From: Aradus depressus
Lineage: Eukaryota > Arthropoda > Insecta > Hemiptera > Aradidae
DNA length: 64,000 nucleotides
Assembly (NCBI GenBank): GCA_963662175.1
Contig: OY759221.1
Span: 21,129,027 to 21,193,026 of the forward strand
Direction: 5' to 3'
The notes beneath the pieces were generated by a model. It did not search any database, was not told the origin of the DNA, and saw only the letters and a program-made list of their open reading frames with translations. This document shows, one piece after another, positions 31,459-41,112 of this stretch. The translations under genes and the position numbers were made by a program. How positions within the stretch are numbered: the stretch's first letter is position 1; every line of letters starts with the position of its first letter.

Positions 31459-32739
31459 TTAGTTTTTTGAAAAATTCCGACAGTTATTCGATATATGGCC
31501 TATCTTCCCACACTTCTGGCAGACTGGCCGGTGAGAACTTCGGCAATCACGGAAAAAATGCCCTGGTTTCATACATAAGTGACATAATGGGCGGGCGTTA
31601 TGAGTATTACGGTTTGAATTATAGTAACCCGGTCCTCGTTCCCCAAACTGTCTGTTAGGACCCCTTAAATTTCCTCGATTATTTTCGTATCCCAGATTCC
31701 TTGCGTCTCTACCATTTCTTTGTGAAAAATGTTGCTCCCTATTTTTTCCGTTTTGTCCAAAGTACCCCCTTTGTCGTTCATCTTGCCTATTGTTTGTACC
31801 TACTCTCCCCGCATTTAACTCTAGAATATTTACTTTCGCAATTAAATCTTCTATCTGTTTGTTAACTCCCACCTTGCGACGATCTTCTAAGATTTTTCTT
31901 GCAATTTCTAAATTTTGTAAATTTGTTTTGAAACGTTCTAAAGATGAATTATCCCCAACCTGAACTTTCATTAGATATTGTTCATCTAACCCGTTTGTGA
32001 TATGTTGAATTATATCAATCTCAGACATATTTGGATCTAACTTTTTACACAAACCTTGAATTTGAGCTACATAATCTAAACAGGATTGATTTTCACCTTG
32101 TCTCATTGATTCAATTTTTAACTTCAAGTTATGATGAAATCTGGGATTCCTAAATTGGGTTAAAAAACTTGTCCTTAAATCCTCCCATGTGATGCCAGCT
32201 CTTAATGTGTCATAAAAAATCTTAGCTGTTCCTTTTAGGTAAAAGGGTATCAGGGTAATTCTATCTTCTTTTTCCCAACCGTTTATGTGTGCTATAGCGT
32301 CAAATTCATCAAGATATGAGGATATACAATCCTCCGGTCCTCCCGCGAAAATAGAGGGAGTAAGCTTTGGTAAACGTTTTGTTGGCACCATGTTTCTAGG
32401 GGGTTTATTTATGAATTCGTCAAGAGAAGTTTTTGTGTCGTCAAGAGAGGTCTTTGTGTCGTCAAGAGAGATTTTCGCGTAATCTAATTCTTGTAAAGAA
32501 GTTCTTATGTCTTCTAAATCTAATTGAGCTTTCAGTTGGACCACGTTCTCTACACAATAATCCCTTAATCTTTTCCTCAAAATATTTGCATTATCTTCCT
32601 CAGAAAAAACTATATTTAAAATCTTTAGCAATTCAAGTACCTGTCGCTTTTGTAATGAATAAATCCAACTTGAGTAAAATTGCGTTTTCCCCTCCTCAGA
32701 GGTTGATATGTTCTGAAGGAACGTTTCCCACAATGTCAT
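31459..32739 (-). CDS. gag: Gypsy gag polyprotein
   Basis: 426 residues, starting at ATG 32739 about 100 bases after the primer site. The central part has the retrotransposon gag pattern (LIPFYLKGTAKIFYDTL, WEDLRTSFLTQFR). An in-frame 7-residue repeat, SLDDTKT, occurs around residues 91-107 (21-bp DNA repeat). The C-terminus has two zinc knuckles of the form C-x2-C-x4-H-x4-C at residues 386-399 and 407-420, which bind RNA during particle assembly. The stop overlaps the -1 frameshift site that leads into pol. No disruption is seen. Confidence 0.95.
   Translation of the reverse strand: MTLWETFLQNISTSEEGKTQFYSSWIYSLQKRQVLELLKILNIVFSEEDNANILRKRLRDYCVENVVQLKAQLDLEDIRTSLQELDYAKISLDDTKTSLDDTKTSLDEFINKPPRNMVPTKRLPKLTPSIFAGGPEDCISSYLDEFDAIAHINGWEKEDRITLIPFYLKGTAKIFYDTLRAGITWEDLRTSFLTQFRNPRFHHNLKLKIESMRQGENQSCLDYVAQIQGLCKKLDPNMSEIDIIQHITNGLDEQYLMKVQVGDNSSLERFKTNLQNLEIARKILEDRRKVGVNKQIEDLIAKVNILELNAGRVGTNNRQDERQRGYFGQNGKNREQHFSQRNGRDARNLGYENNRGNLRGPNRQFGERGPGYYNSNRNTHNARPLCHLCMKPGHFFRDCRSSHRPVCQKCGKIGHISNNCRNFSKN
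31462..31468 (-). promoter_or_regulatory. -1 ribosomal frameshift slippery heptamer A AAA AAC
   Basis: On the minus strand the gag end reads TCA AAA AAC TAA, so the heptamer A AAA AAC is in the correct phase directly before the gag stop. Shifting one base back gives AAA AAA CTA and enters the open pol frame. A downstream stimulatory structure was not tested. Confidence 0.8.
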
Positions 32740-32841
32740 CTATACCCGGAGAGATATGTGAGATAGCAATCAATAAAAATAGAAATTTAATGGTGAAAAA
32801 TATGAGTTCTGAATTTAATAGTTCTCAAAAAGTTAAAAAAA

Positions 32842-32855
32842 CGGCGCCTCCACCA
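32842..32855 (-). promoter_or_regulatory. Primer-binding site, fits tRNA-Ala
   Basis: The minus strand reads TGGTGGAGGCGCCG two bases inside the 5' LTR. It would pair with a tRNA 3' end CGGCGCCUCCACCA. U at the position equivalent to 70 fits the G3:U70 pair typical of tRNA-Ala. The tRNA assignment is inference. Confidence 0.6.
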
Positions 32856-32857
32856 CT

Positions 32858-33445
32858 TGTGAAGAATAGAAAAAGGGGTACTCACTACTTGTGAAGAATA
32901 AAAAAGACTGTATTTGTAAATAATATAATTTAAGAGAATGTTAGGTGAATAATAAGAATGACTGTCTTTACTTTAATTTAAGGTATGGTGCTTCACTCAC
33001 CAAACCGGGATCTTAACTTAATGGTACTTGTTAATTCTAGGGGGTTTCAATAATAACACCAATTAGGCTGTTGAATAACTTCTTAGAGAATGTATTTTAA
33101 ATGTCAGAACTCATGACAGATAATAAGATATGACAAGAACAGTTTAACACTTGGAAACATAAACAATAGGAATTCGACTTACGTCCAGAAGTAGAGAGAG
33201 AGCAGTCCACACGTCTGACCAGGTTCCAGAATCTGACCACAACGCATCTCCTCATCGGTATTTAACCTTTGAGGAGCGGAAATGTTTACCTTGGTCAAGA
33301 TCAAATATCCTGTTTACGGGTCAACACTCTCGATGTCACAATCGCGGTTCCTTGGCCGAGCCAATCTCAATAAACGGGGAACAAAGATTTGTTTTTCCTG
33401 AACTCTTTCGAGTTTTCTGACAAAGTCCCCTTCACCGCCTTCTCA
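32858..33445 (-). repeat. 5' LTR of the Gypsy element
   Basis: 588 bases, TG...CA, near-identical to the 3' LTR. It should contain the element's promoter; transcription runs leftwards. Confidence 0.9.
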
Positions 33446-33449
33446 TCTT
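33446..33449. repeat. TCTT target-site duplication (right)
   Basis: Matches 24723-24726. Confidence 0.75.
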
Positions 33450-33990
33450 TGTCCACAGATTTTTAGTAATATTTTTCTTAACGATCTATTTTTTAAAAGT
33501 TTTCCTTCTTGAAGTAGCGAGAAATTTCCTTACATTTTTATTTTATTTTACCTTTTTTTTCCTTTCTTTTTAAATTTAAAAGAACCTAGACGGGCCTCCC
33601 ATCGAAGCGTGGGGCCAAGGTAGCTGTGTAATGGCTTGAAAAACCCAAGTGGTACTTCAGGTCCTTCTTAAAAAAGGAGAAGGAAATATATACAAAAAGG
33701 AATAACTTTTTTTTTTTTTAACATTTTCTAAAGATCTTTCTTTCTGTAGAATGTAATCATGACATTGTTCTTTTTATTGTTATCTTTCCATTGTCTTTAA
33801 ATGGAGAGGTAAAGGGAGTTTGTCAGTTGTTACAAAAAGAAGTGATGATGTTGGACAACTTATGGGGTGTGTGTCTGACACAAGATGCCAATCTGAACAA
33901 GTAGAGACAGCGTCAACATTGACTGCCACAAGTGTCCAAGTTCTACACACAGAGAAAGCCAAGTTAAACATTCAAACATATTTATTTTAG
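33450..33990. other. Unassigned stretch right of the Gypsy element
   Basis: T-rich, with no convincing frame. The short minus frame at 33971-33780 has no recognisable domain. Confidence 0.3.
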
Positions 33991-33991
33991 T

Positions 33992-34375
33992 ACTAGTTCG
34001 GTGAACTTCAATTTTTTCTCATAATATTTCTCATGCGATTCCTAAGCAATTCTTCGACAGTACATTCATGTACATGGCCCAAGGCATACCTTCAAATCCT
34101 TGATAAAGGCAATGATGTTTATTGTTTTGGTATGAATACAAATATACGAGCAGCAGTGCTTGTAGTAGCTAATAATTGCGAAGCAACAGCGGACCCCGGA
34201 CTAGTATGTGCTGAGCAACGCTTCGTAACTTAGCTAGTATTTACCATGCAACAAGCTGGTTCCCACAACTAGTATCTGCCTTTCTACTAAGTTAGAAAGT
34301 GCATAGAAACTCTGGTGACCACAGCTAGTATTTGCCGAGCAACGGTGTACACCAGGACTAGTATTCAAGAATACA
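33992..34375 (-). mobile_element. Diverged Helitron-related sequence
   Basis: The order of blocks 'ACTAG', 'GTGAACTTC', 'TTTTTCTCATAATATTTCTC', 'AATTCTTCGACAGTACATTC' parallels the Helitron 3' end at 46650-46745. The diagnostic hairpin is lost. It continues into imperfect repeats of 'CTAGTATTTGCCGAGCAACG'. An old or related family. Confidence 0.45.
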
Positions 34376-34379
34376 ACAT

Positions 34380-35445
34380 ACAATAAGAAGATACTTTTGG
34401 ATTAGAATAACATTTTTGCAAATTTAGAAAAATTTGATGGCATCTTAGTTTTATATTTTATAAGAAATCCAAATGAAGTAATTATTAATTGAAATTTTTT
34501 TATATACGCGCTTTTTCGTCATCAACTTTCTATATTTTTTATTAGGGCCCTTTTCGGAAACTGTAGAAATCAAATTTAGTAGAAGACCAGCCAACAATTT
34601 CTGCAGGAAATGTGATAATATTGGTATTTTTATTTTGATTAATTAATTTTCATTTTATATATTTTTTTATTTCCACATCATATTTTTATATATTTTATTT
34701 AATAGAATATAAGAAAAACAACTTGAAATCATAAGACTCACTGAAAAGTGTGGTTTATGTAAAACTCTAAAATAAAGGAAAGAAATTAGTCTAATTATTA
34801 TTACAAAGTTACTGAGCTTTGAGTTGTAGAACTTATATTAAGCTTAGTTGTAGAGCTTATATTAAGCTTATTATAGTTTCTTAGTTATGGAGGTTTTCTG
34901 AAGATTATAATATTTAAAGTTATAAAGATATTCGACTTTTTACATTTCCGACCCTTAACAAAAAAGTTGTTTAAACATACAGAAATATGGAAATAAATGA
35001 AATGTTTAATCAACTCCAATATTACAAAAAATACATACATTTGTATATATATTTTTTTTTATTAGGGTTTAAAGGAGGATGCGCAGATGCATTATAGCAA
35101 TATCACCCTGTCAAATGTGAGAAGAGCTCGGGGAACAAGGGGTTACTGAGGGACTGGGATTGGCCATCGGCGGAACTATTGTGCCGATCGTCCCCAGCCC
35201 ATCTTACATTGCCTGTTTCTGCTCCCGCCAGGAGGCAACGAATCGGCAGAACATCGGGTAGTCTGTTTTCGTCACCATCTGCCGAAGATGTATTGTGTAT
35301 TTGTACACAAAAAAATTTCAATTAATAATTTCATTTCGATTTCTTATAAAATATAATACCTACTGAGATGCCATCAATTTTTTTTTAATTTGCAAAAATG
35401 TTCAATCTAATCCAAAGGTATCTTTTTATTGTTGTCTTATTTCAT
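34380..35445. mobile_element. Inverted-repeat element (~130-bp arms)
   Basis: Arms 34383-34510 and 35315-35440 are inverted relatives, sharing TTGGATTAGA, CATTTTTGCAAATT, TTGATGGCATCT and TATAAGAAATC blocks. Another copy of the right arm lies at 39150-39300. The centre holds a decayed LINE-like piece. No hammerhead core is visible and no superfamily is assigned. Confidence 0.55.
35190..35305 (+). pseudogene. Possible LINE C-terminal remnant
   Basis: A plus-strand frame reads ADRPQPILHCLFLLPPGG then NESAEHRVVCFRHHLPKM, reminiscent of the C..C..E.AEH....C....L end of LINE ORF2. The second zinc Cys is missing and stops lie nearby. Confidence 0.35.
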
Positions 35446-35451
35446 GTAGTT

Positions 35452-35689
35452 TGTCTAACTAAATTAGCAATAGAGAAAACGTAAGATATAGTTTGGACCC
35501 AACCCCGCGGAATCCTCTCATTTTGATAAACACACTTTTATGAAGCAATCTCTACAGACCGACCTTGATCATATACGAAGAAAGGCTACCATAAGTAGTG
35601 ATGAAAAGTATATTTTGGTTCGTTCTAACTAAAATAGCAATAGAGAAAACGTAAGATATAGTTTGGACCCAACCCCGCGGAATCCTCTG
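35452..35689. repeat. Direct duplication, 170-bp spacing
   Basis: TAGCAATAGAGAAAACGTAA through GGACCCAACCCCGCGGAATC occurs at about 35464-35518 and again at 35634-35689. Confidence 0.8.
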
Positions 35690-35844
35690 ACAGTATTACT
35701 GGTCAATTACAGTTCTTATATTATATAGATGTATTTTTTACATATTATATTAACAAGGATGATAGTAATAATTTTTAAGATGAATATGTAATAAGTAGTA
35801 AAAAAAATTAATGAAAAAAAAAAAAATTAAGATATAATAAATAA

Positions 35845-36305
35845 AAAGTCGGCGAATCACCGGCAATATATTTCCCCATGCCGAAATAATCAATTAACTC
35901 TTTACTCCCCCTCCAAAACCAGTCGACGGTTTGCGCTAATATTCAACATTTGACTTACATAGTCCGTAATCCTCAAACTAAATTTTGTGTCGATAAATTC
36001 TTAACGGGAGTTATTAGGGTTTTCGAACTGAGCCCCCTCCCCTGAACCCCCGTTCCCTGGACTGGTTATGTCCTCATTTGGTTTTGTATTTTGAATATGA
36101 AACTTCATGTCGTTATATTCATTACATCGGCAGTTATTTGGGTTTTTGAGTTAAGCCTCCTCTAATCCCCCCCCCCCCCCTTCCTTTCTGCTGATTCCGC
36201 TGAAAATTAATAAGTAACATTCTTTTTGGAGTTTTGAGTTAAATCGATCCTTAATCCCCTTCTCTTTTAGCCGATTTGGCTAAACATCGATAGGTGTTGT
36301 CCTTA
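35845..36305 (+). repeat. Family R copy
   Basis: Begins GTCGGCGAATCACCGGCAAT, then ATTTCCCCATGCCGAAATAA, several ~140-bp modules with CATTACATCGGCAGTTATTT and a C12 run. It is cut near 36300. Confidence 0.65.
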
Positions 36306-36769
36306 TGGGGTATAGTAATGTAAAAAAAAAAAAAATAATAATAAATAAAATATATGAGGAGGTGAGATTCAAAAACAGGTTTCTCACATTTTTTTAGAAA
36401 ATTATCTTGATATGGCGTTTTTTTCGTCTCATTGAGAGCTATCGGTATGTGTAACTGTAATGATTCAAAAATAGTTTTCTCTCATCGTAAAACTACTTCA
36501 AAAAAATGGATTTGGTTCAAAAGTAGGTTTCTCCAACAACAGCTGTGCATCAAAGGCAGGATGTGTCTCGTGTTTGGTGAAAACTGGGAGACGAATGTTG
36601 AAGAATCTAGTCTGGAGTATTACCGAAGAGCAAGGCGATTGCCTCGAGCATGAGGTGGCTGTCCGTGTTTAGCTGCTTTTTTGTTGATTTATTTTAATGA
36701 TTTTAGGTTTTTTTAAAACAATAACAGACATTTTTCACTAGCACGTTTTTGTTTATTTCCTATTCCATT

Positions 36770-36905
36770 TAGGGATAAGCCATACATAAAAATTGTTGTG
36801 TCGATACATTCATTCTATGGGCCGTTATTAGAGTTTTTATGTTAAGCCTCACCCCTAATCCCCCACTTCCCTTTGGTCGATTTGGCTGAAAAAAGTCCAG
36901 GATAG
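36770..36905 (+). repeat. Family R module fragment
   Basis: A single module with TTGTGTCGATACATTCATTC, 'GTTAAGCCTCACCCCTAATC' and TTGGTCGATTTGGCTGAAAA. Confidence 0.55.
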
Positions 36906-37305
36906 TACACATTAAAACATTTTAAAAAGCCAAATAAAATACCCTTTCCGTTGAACAATTATTAATAAAAAGGTACACACAAAGTTAAATAAAGTATGTA
37001 AATATTTTCCCTTTTACTGAATTACTCTGAAATGTTTATTTGAATAATATATTGCATACATTCTCTTATTTTTTATTTTCTTTATAAAATAAATTGTTGA
37101 AAGGTTTTTAATGTAGGTAGTTATTTGAATGTTAAGGGATATCCTGGAGGTTATATTTATATACGTTTTTATGAACATTTCCTTATGTAAAGAAAATATA
37201 ATTTATTATTAGGCGAAACAGGAACTTAATTAACAACTTTAAATAAATACAGAATATTGCAGTCACTCAAATTCTACCTTCTTTTACAATTATTTTATAT
37301 ATCTC
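36906..37305. other. AT-rich stretch, nothing recognised
   Basis: No ORF, repeat or motif beyond base composition. Confidence 0.4.
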
Positions 37306-37310
37306 TACAG

Positions 37311-37535
37311 AGGGCGCTGGTAGTTCAGAGATAGCGTGCTTTCTTATTGAGCTCATGGGTTTGAAACCTGGCCAAGGGCTATACAGTTTTTTTATATTGG
37401 AGGTGAAAGTACGCCGTACTTTGGATGGGACTTAAGCGATGGTCCTGAGCCTTTGCGATGTCAGGTACTCGTTAAAGACCCACATACCCTAGGTGAGTAA
37501 CTTTAGGCAACATTTAGGATTCCCATAGAGGGGTA
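37311..37535 (+). repeat. tRNA-derived SINE, head and body
   Basis: GGGCGCTGGTAGTTCAGAGA (A-box region), GGGTTTGAAACCTGG (B box, one change) and the body GTACTCGTTAAAGACCC. The tail is missing after AGGATTCCCATAGAG. Confidence 0.7.
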
Positions 37536-37849
37536 TCTCTCTTTACCTAAAATAATCAAAATTTAAATATCCTGAAAAAAAACATTAATAGATAATATTT
37601 ATCACAAATTAAAAAGAAAAAAGTATATATATAGAGAGTTTAGACTGTTTCACTTATTTAGATTATGAAAACTTATAGTTATATTGCATTACCTAACACT
37701 TTTCAAGACCCCCCTCCCTGCTGACACAAAATTCCCCCTCGACGTGTAGGGGTCGAAAGAGTAGGGGTCAGCTACTTCGCTGTAACCAATTCACAGAAAC
37801 TTTTGATATATACGAGGTATAGGGGAAGTTATGTAAATCAGTAAACGAA

Positions 37850-38395
37850 TGGACAAGTCCTATCCTTAATCCGGTCAAGGTGTTTATCTAGTGTAGAAGT
37901 TCTATCGTCAATCCGATCAAGGTGTTTATTCTGTGCATAAGTTCTATCCTTAATCCGGTCAAGGTGTTTATGTAGTGTAGAAGTTCTATCCTCAATCCAG
38001 TCATGGTGTTTATGTAGTGAATGAGTCTAATCCTTAATCCGGCCATGGTGCTTATCTAGTGTAGAAGTTCTATCCTCAATCCGGTCAAGGTGTTTATTCT
38101 GTGCATAAGTCCTGTCCTTAATCCGGTGAGGGTGTTTATCGAGTGTGGAAGTTCTATCCTTAATCCGGCCATGGTGTTTATCTAGTGTAGAAGTCCTGTC
38201 CTTAATCCGGTCAAGGTGTTTATCAAGTGTAGAAGTCCTATCCTCAATCCAGTCATGGTGTTTATGTAGTGAATGAGTCTTATCCTTAATCCGGTCAAGG
38301 TGTTTATTCTGTGCATAAGTCCTATCCTTAATCCGGATATGGTGTTTATCGAGTGATTAAGTCCTATCTTCAATCCGGCCATGATGTTTATCTAA
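37850..38395. repeat. 42-bp minisatellite, about 13 units
   Basis: Unit TCCTTAATCCGGTCAAGGTG, then TTTAT and AGTGTAGAAGTCCTA, with alternating subtypes (STTCTGTGCATAAG / CTAGTGTAGAAG). The period is a multiple of 3, so a minus frame stays open across part of it, giving 14-residue repeats. No evidence for a gene. Confidence 0.9.
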
Positions 38396-38649
38396 AGAGT
38401 CTCAATTTCAGATTGAAGATGGTTTCTAAAGATTTATCAAATAAGTTGAAAACGTTAATTCTGCCGTTATTGTGTAAAATGTCAGTCTATCTTGACTAAG
38501 ACAAACAATGTATGCCTTCGAAAGGATGACCTTACATTCATAACAGTGGTTTTCTTCCAACAGGACAGCCAACAAGAACCCAAGTATTACCATTTATATT
38601 AGAAGTATCTGGATTTCAGAGGATCGACTCTCACTTCCCAATACTTGGT

Positions 38650-38845
38650 ATTAGGAAAAAGTCCTCGGTGAATCATCGGGAATGTACTTCCCCAGTACGA
38701 AATAATCTGTTAAGTTTTCACTGCTCCTACCAATCGACCGTTTGGGATAAAAATCAATACTTGACTTTAGCTTCTGAATCCTCATACTAACGGTTTTTTT
38801 GATCGATTACATAACTTCCCCTATACTTCGTGTAGCTGAGACATA
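38650..38845 (+). repeat. Family R, short copy with both ends
   Basis: Hairpin end CCTCGGTGAATCATCGGGAA to ATAACTTCCCCTATACTTCG, with nearly all internal modules missing. Confidence 0.6.
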
Positions 38846-39054
38846 AAATAAATAAAAACTAATTGTAATATTTTAAAGCTTGTCGCGTTTTTAATAATCA
38901 ATGATATGTATATTTTATCTTTACTCTACTTTAAATCTAAGATGCGGAGATTTTCTCAAAATTGTATATCTGATTTCATTAAATTAAAATATTTGTGGGA
39001 TGCCAGACCGCCTATTTAATAGAACGATACTTAAATTACTGATTTGAATATATA

Positions 39055-39310
39055 AATTGGATTTCTATAAACCAAAGGCGAAAAGTTCGTTCAGCGAAGA
39101 AAGTTTTGAAATACTAAGGGCCCTACAAAAATATCAGAAGTTCAAGACGTGCAATTTTGAAGAAAGTGCACGTAATTTTTAAAAAAAATTCAATTAACAA
39201 ACTTTTCATTTGGATTTCTAAAGAGATGCCGTCTTGTTTTCTAAATTTTGCAATAATATAAATCTAATCCAAAGGTTTTCAAATTATCTTACTGGGCCAA
39301 CAGGGAAAAT
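39055..39310. repeat. Relative of the inverted-repeat element at 34380
   Basis: Right-arm blocks 'CATTTGGATTTCTAAAGAGATG' and 'AATCTAATCCAAAGG' are present. The left arm is hard to place. Confidence 0.4.
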
Positions 39311-40130
39311 TAATAGCATAGCATTTACGAGAACAAATATTGGGTTTATTTTCTTAAATCTACATTATAAAATTAATAACTAAGTTTAAAACATAAAAAA
39401 AAACTAAAATTAAATTTTTTTTTTAAAAGAAATTTTATAAACTATTAAATATTGGCCATTCTTTTTTTAGGGTTATCTTGGGGCATATAAAACAAATAAA
39501 CAAATAAAAGTACCTTCTTTGCGGATCAGTTTTATTGTTAATTCCCTCCTATTTAGTTCATCACATCTTAAGCCTAAACATGATTTGTTTTCTACATGCA
39601 TTTGTTTTAAAAGAAAATGCATTCTTATTATTTAATTACTAATTCAGTTGCTTTTTATAGAAAAATAAATAAATAAAATACATCACAGGGGATCAGGAGA
39701 GTGATCTGTAAAGACGTGGTTAGTATATAAAAAGTCCTGTTATGGATAATTTTGTGAGTGTTTTTTGTAGTTTGATGAGTAGAGAAGAAAAGAGACATTT
39801 TCTATGGGGAAATTCTATGGGGGTTCATTAAATTGAAAACTTTTCACTGGGAGAAATAAGTAGGATCTTTTTGTTCATGGATAAAGTTAGTGTTAATCTC
39901 AACGGTTTATGTGAATAAAGTTAAGAGTAGTCTCTATGACCCATTCAAAATGGTGATCAAGTTAAACATTTAGTTTCCATCAATGAACAGTTGATCTTTT
40001 GACAAGTGGAAAAGTCGAGAGTAACTCTTTTGAACAAGACTGAGTAGATTGGATTCTTGAGAGTACAGCACCACTCAGACAGTCTCCACATCAAGTTGTT
40101 AATTATCTACGTCGTTGCGTAGCAACATGA
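39310..40130. other. AT-rich stretch, no gene seen
   Basis: No long frame. 39690-39760 resembles sequence just left of the Helitron at 46610-46650 (GTGATCTGTA...GTGGTTGGTAT). Confidence 0.35.
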
Positions 40131-40506
40131 CACTACATGAAATCATTCAAAAGTTAGGTTTCCAGAATCGATTAGAAAGAAAAACAAAATTGTGTGTATG
40201 TCTATGAACACGATAACTCACGATAAAATGAATGTATCATCACGAAATTTTATATGTGTATTTAGAACTTTCTAAAGATGACACCTATTGATTTTCAACC
40301 AAATCGGTTAAAAGGAGGAGGGTTTTTAGGGGGAGGCTTAACACAAAAACTCTAATAACTGCCGTTGTAATGAATGTATCAACACGAAATTGTATATGTG
40401 TATTTAGAACTTTCTAAAGATGACACCTATTGATTTTCAACCAAATCGGTTAAAAGGAGGAGGGTTTTTAGGGGGAGGCTTAATACAAAAACTCTAATAA
40501 CTGCCG

Positions 40507-40522
40507 TTGTAATGAATGTATT
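40507..40522. repeat. 16-bp target-site duplication (left)
   Basis: TTGTAATGAATGTATT, repeated exactly at 40967-40982. Confidence 0.85.
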
Positions 40523-40966
40523 CATCATCATCCTTGGCGCTACAGCTCCATTCGAGCCTTGGCCTCCTTCAGAGACTCCCCCCAAAGATTCCTGTCCAGC
40601 GCTAGCGTTCTCCAGTTTTGCAGCCGAAGTCCCCATCGACTGCGTATATCCCTCCGGGATCACTACCGTCAGTCTTCGTGGGGTTTCAGCCTCCTGCACC
40701 CTTTGCACATGACCTGCCCATCGAAGCCTCGCCAGTCTTATCACGTATGTGACCTTGGGCTCTCCCAACTCCGCAGCGACCTCGGTATTATTTTTAATCC
40801 TGAACATGCCGTTCTCCTGGACCGGACCTAGGATCCTCCGCACAACCTTTCTCTCGAATATCTCGAGGCTTCTCTCATCTGCTCTGGTCATCGTCGATGT
40901 CTCTGCCCCATAAGTCAGGGCAGGCCTGACCAGAGTTTTATAAAGCTGCACTTTTGTTGGCTTGGA
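40523..40966 (-). pseudogene. 5'-truncated non-LTR reverse transcriptase fragment (RTE-like)
   Basis: The minus strand encodes YKTLVRPALTYGAET, FERKVVRRILGPVQENG and LARLRWAGHVQRV, the C-terminal thumb region after the catalytic domain in RTE-type LINE reverse transcriptases. The frame then runs into apparent frameshifted or degraded 3' coding sequence. The element 3' end is GGATGATGATG, a short microsatellite tail typical of RTE elements. A 16-bp target duplication flanks it. It begins deep inside the RT, so it is a dead-on-arrival insertion into family R. RTE assignment is from pattern memory. Confidence 0.75.
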
Positions 40967-40982
40967 TTGTAATGAATGTATT
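40967..40982. repeat. 16-bp target-site duplication (right)
   Basis: Exact copy of 40507-40522. Confidence 0.85.
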
Positions 40983-41112
40983 AACACGAAATTTCATGTT
41001 CAAATTTAAATCCATCTAAAGACGATACCTACAAATTTTCAGCGGAATCAACCGATAGGGAGGGATCAGAGGGGGTTCGAATAATTTAGTATGAGGACTC
41101 AGAAGCAACTTA

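Larger units (their letters stand above)
24727..33445 (-). mobile_element. Complete Ty3/Gypsy LTR retrotransposon (8.7 kb)
   Basis: Near-identical LTRs at both ends (TG...CA), a 4-bp target duplication, a primer-binding site next to the 5' LTR, a purine tract next to the 3' LTR, and uninterrupted gag and pol. All functions point to the minus strand. LTR identity over about 550 bases with no visible substitution suggests a recent insertion. No chromodomain or envelope frame is present; 2.7 kb of repeat-rich DNA lies between pol and the 3' LTR. Confidence 0.92.
40135..41112 (-). repeat. Family R copy interrupted by a LINE insertion
   Basis: Two tandem ~145-bp R modules (40235-40380 and 40381-40522, sharing CACCTATTGATTTTCAACCA and CGGTTAAAAGGAGGAGGG). 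Then comes the insertion at 40523-40966, and R resumes at 40967 with 'TTAACACGAAATTTCATG'. Confidence 0.75.

Noticed and set aside
29926..32894. Plus-strand frames opposite gag and pol
   Set aside because: They are shadows of the long minus-strand gag and pol genes.
38182..38382. 14-residue repeat protein on the minus strand
   Set aside because: Produced by the 42-bp minisatellite; it covers only part of the array.
37850..38395. CRISPR array
   Set aside because: Units are contiguous with no unique spacers, in a eukaryotic genome with no cas genes. It is a minisatellite.
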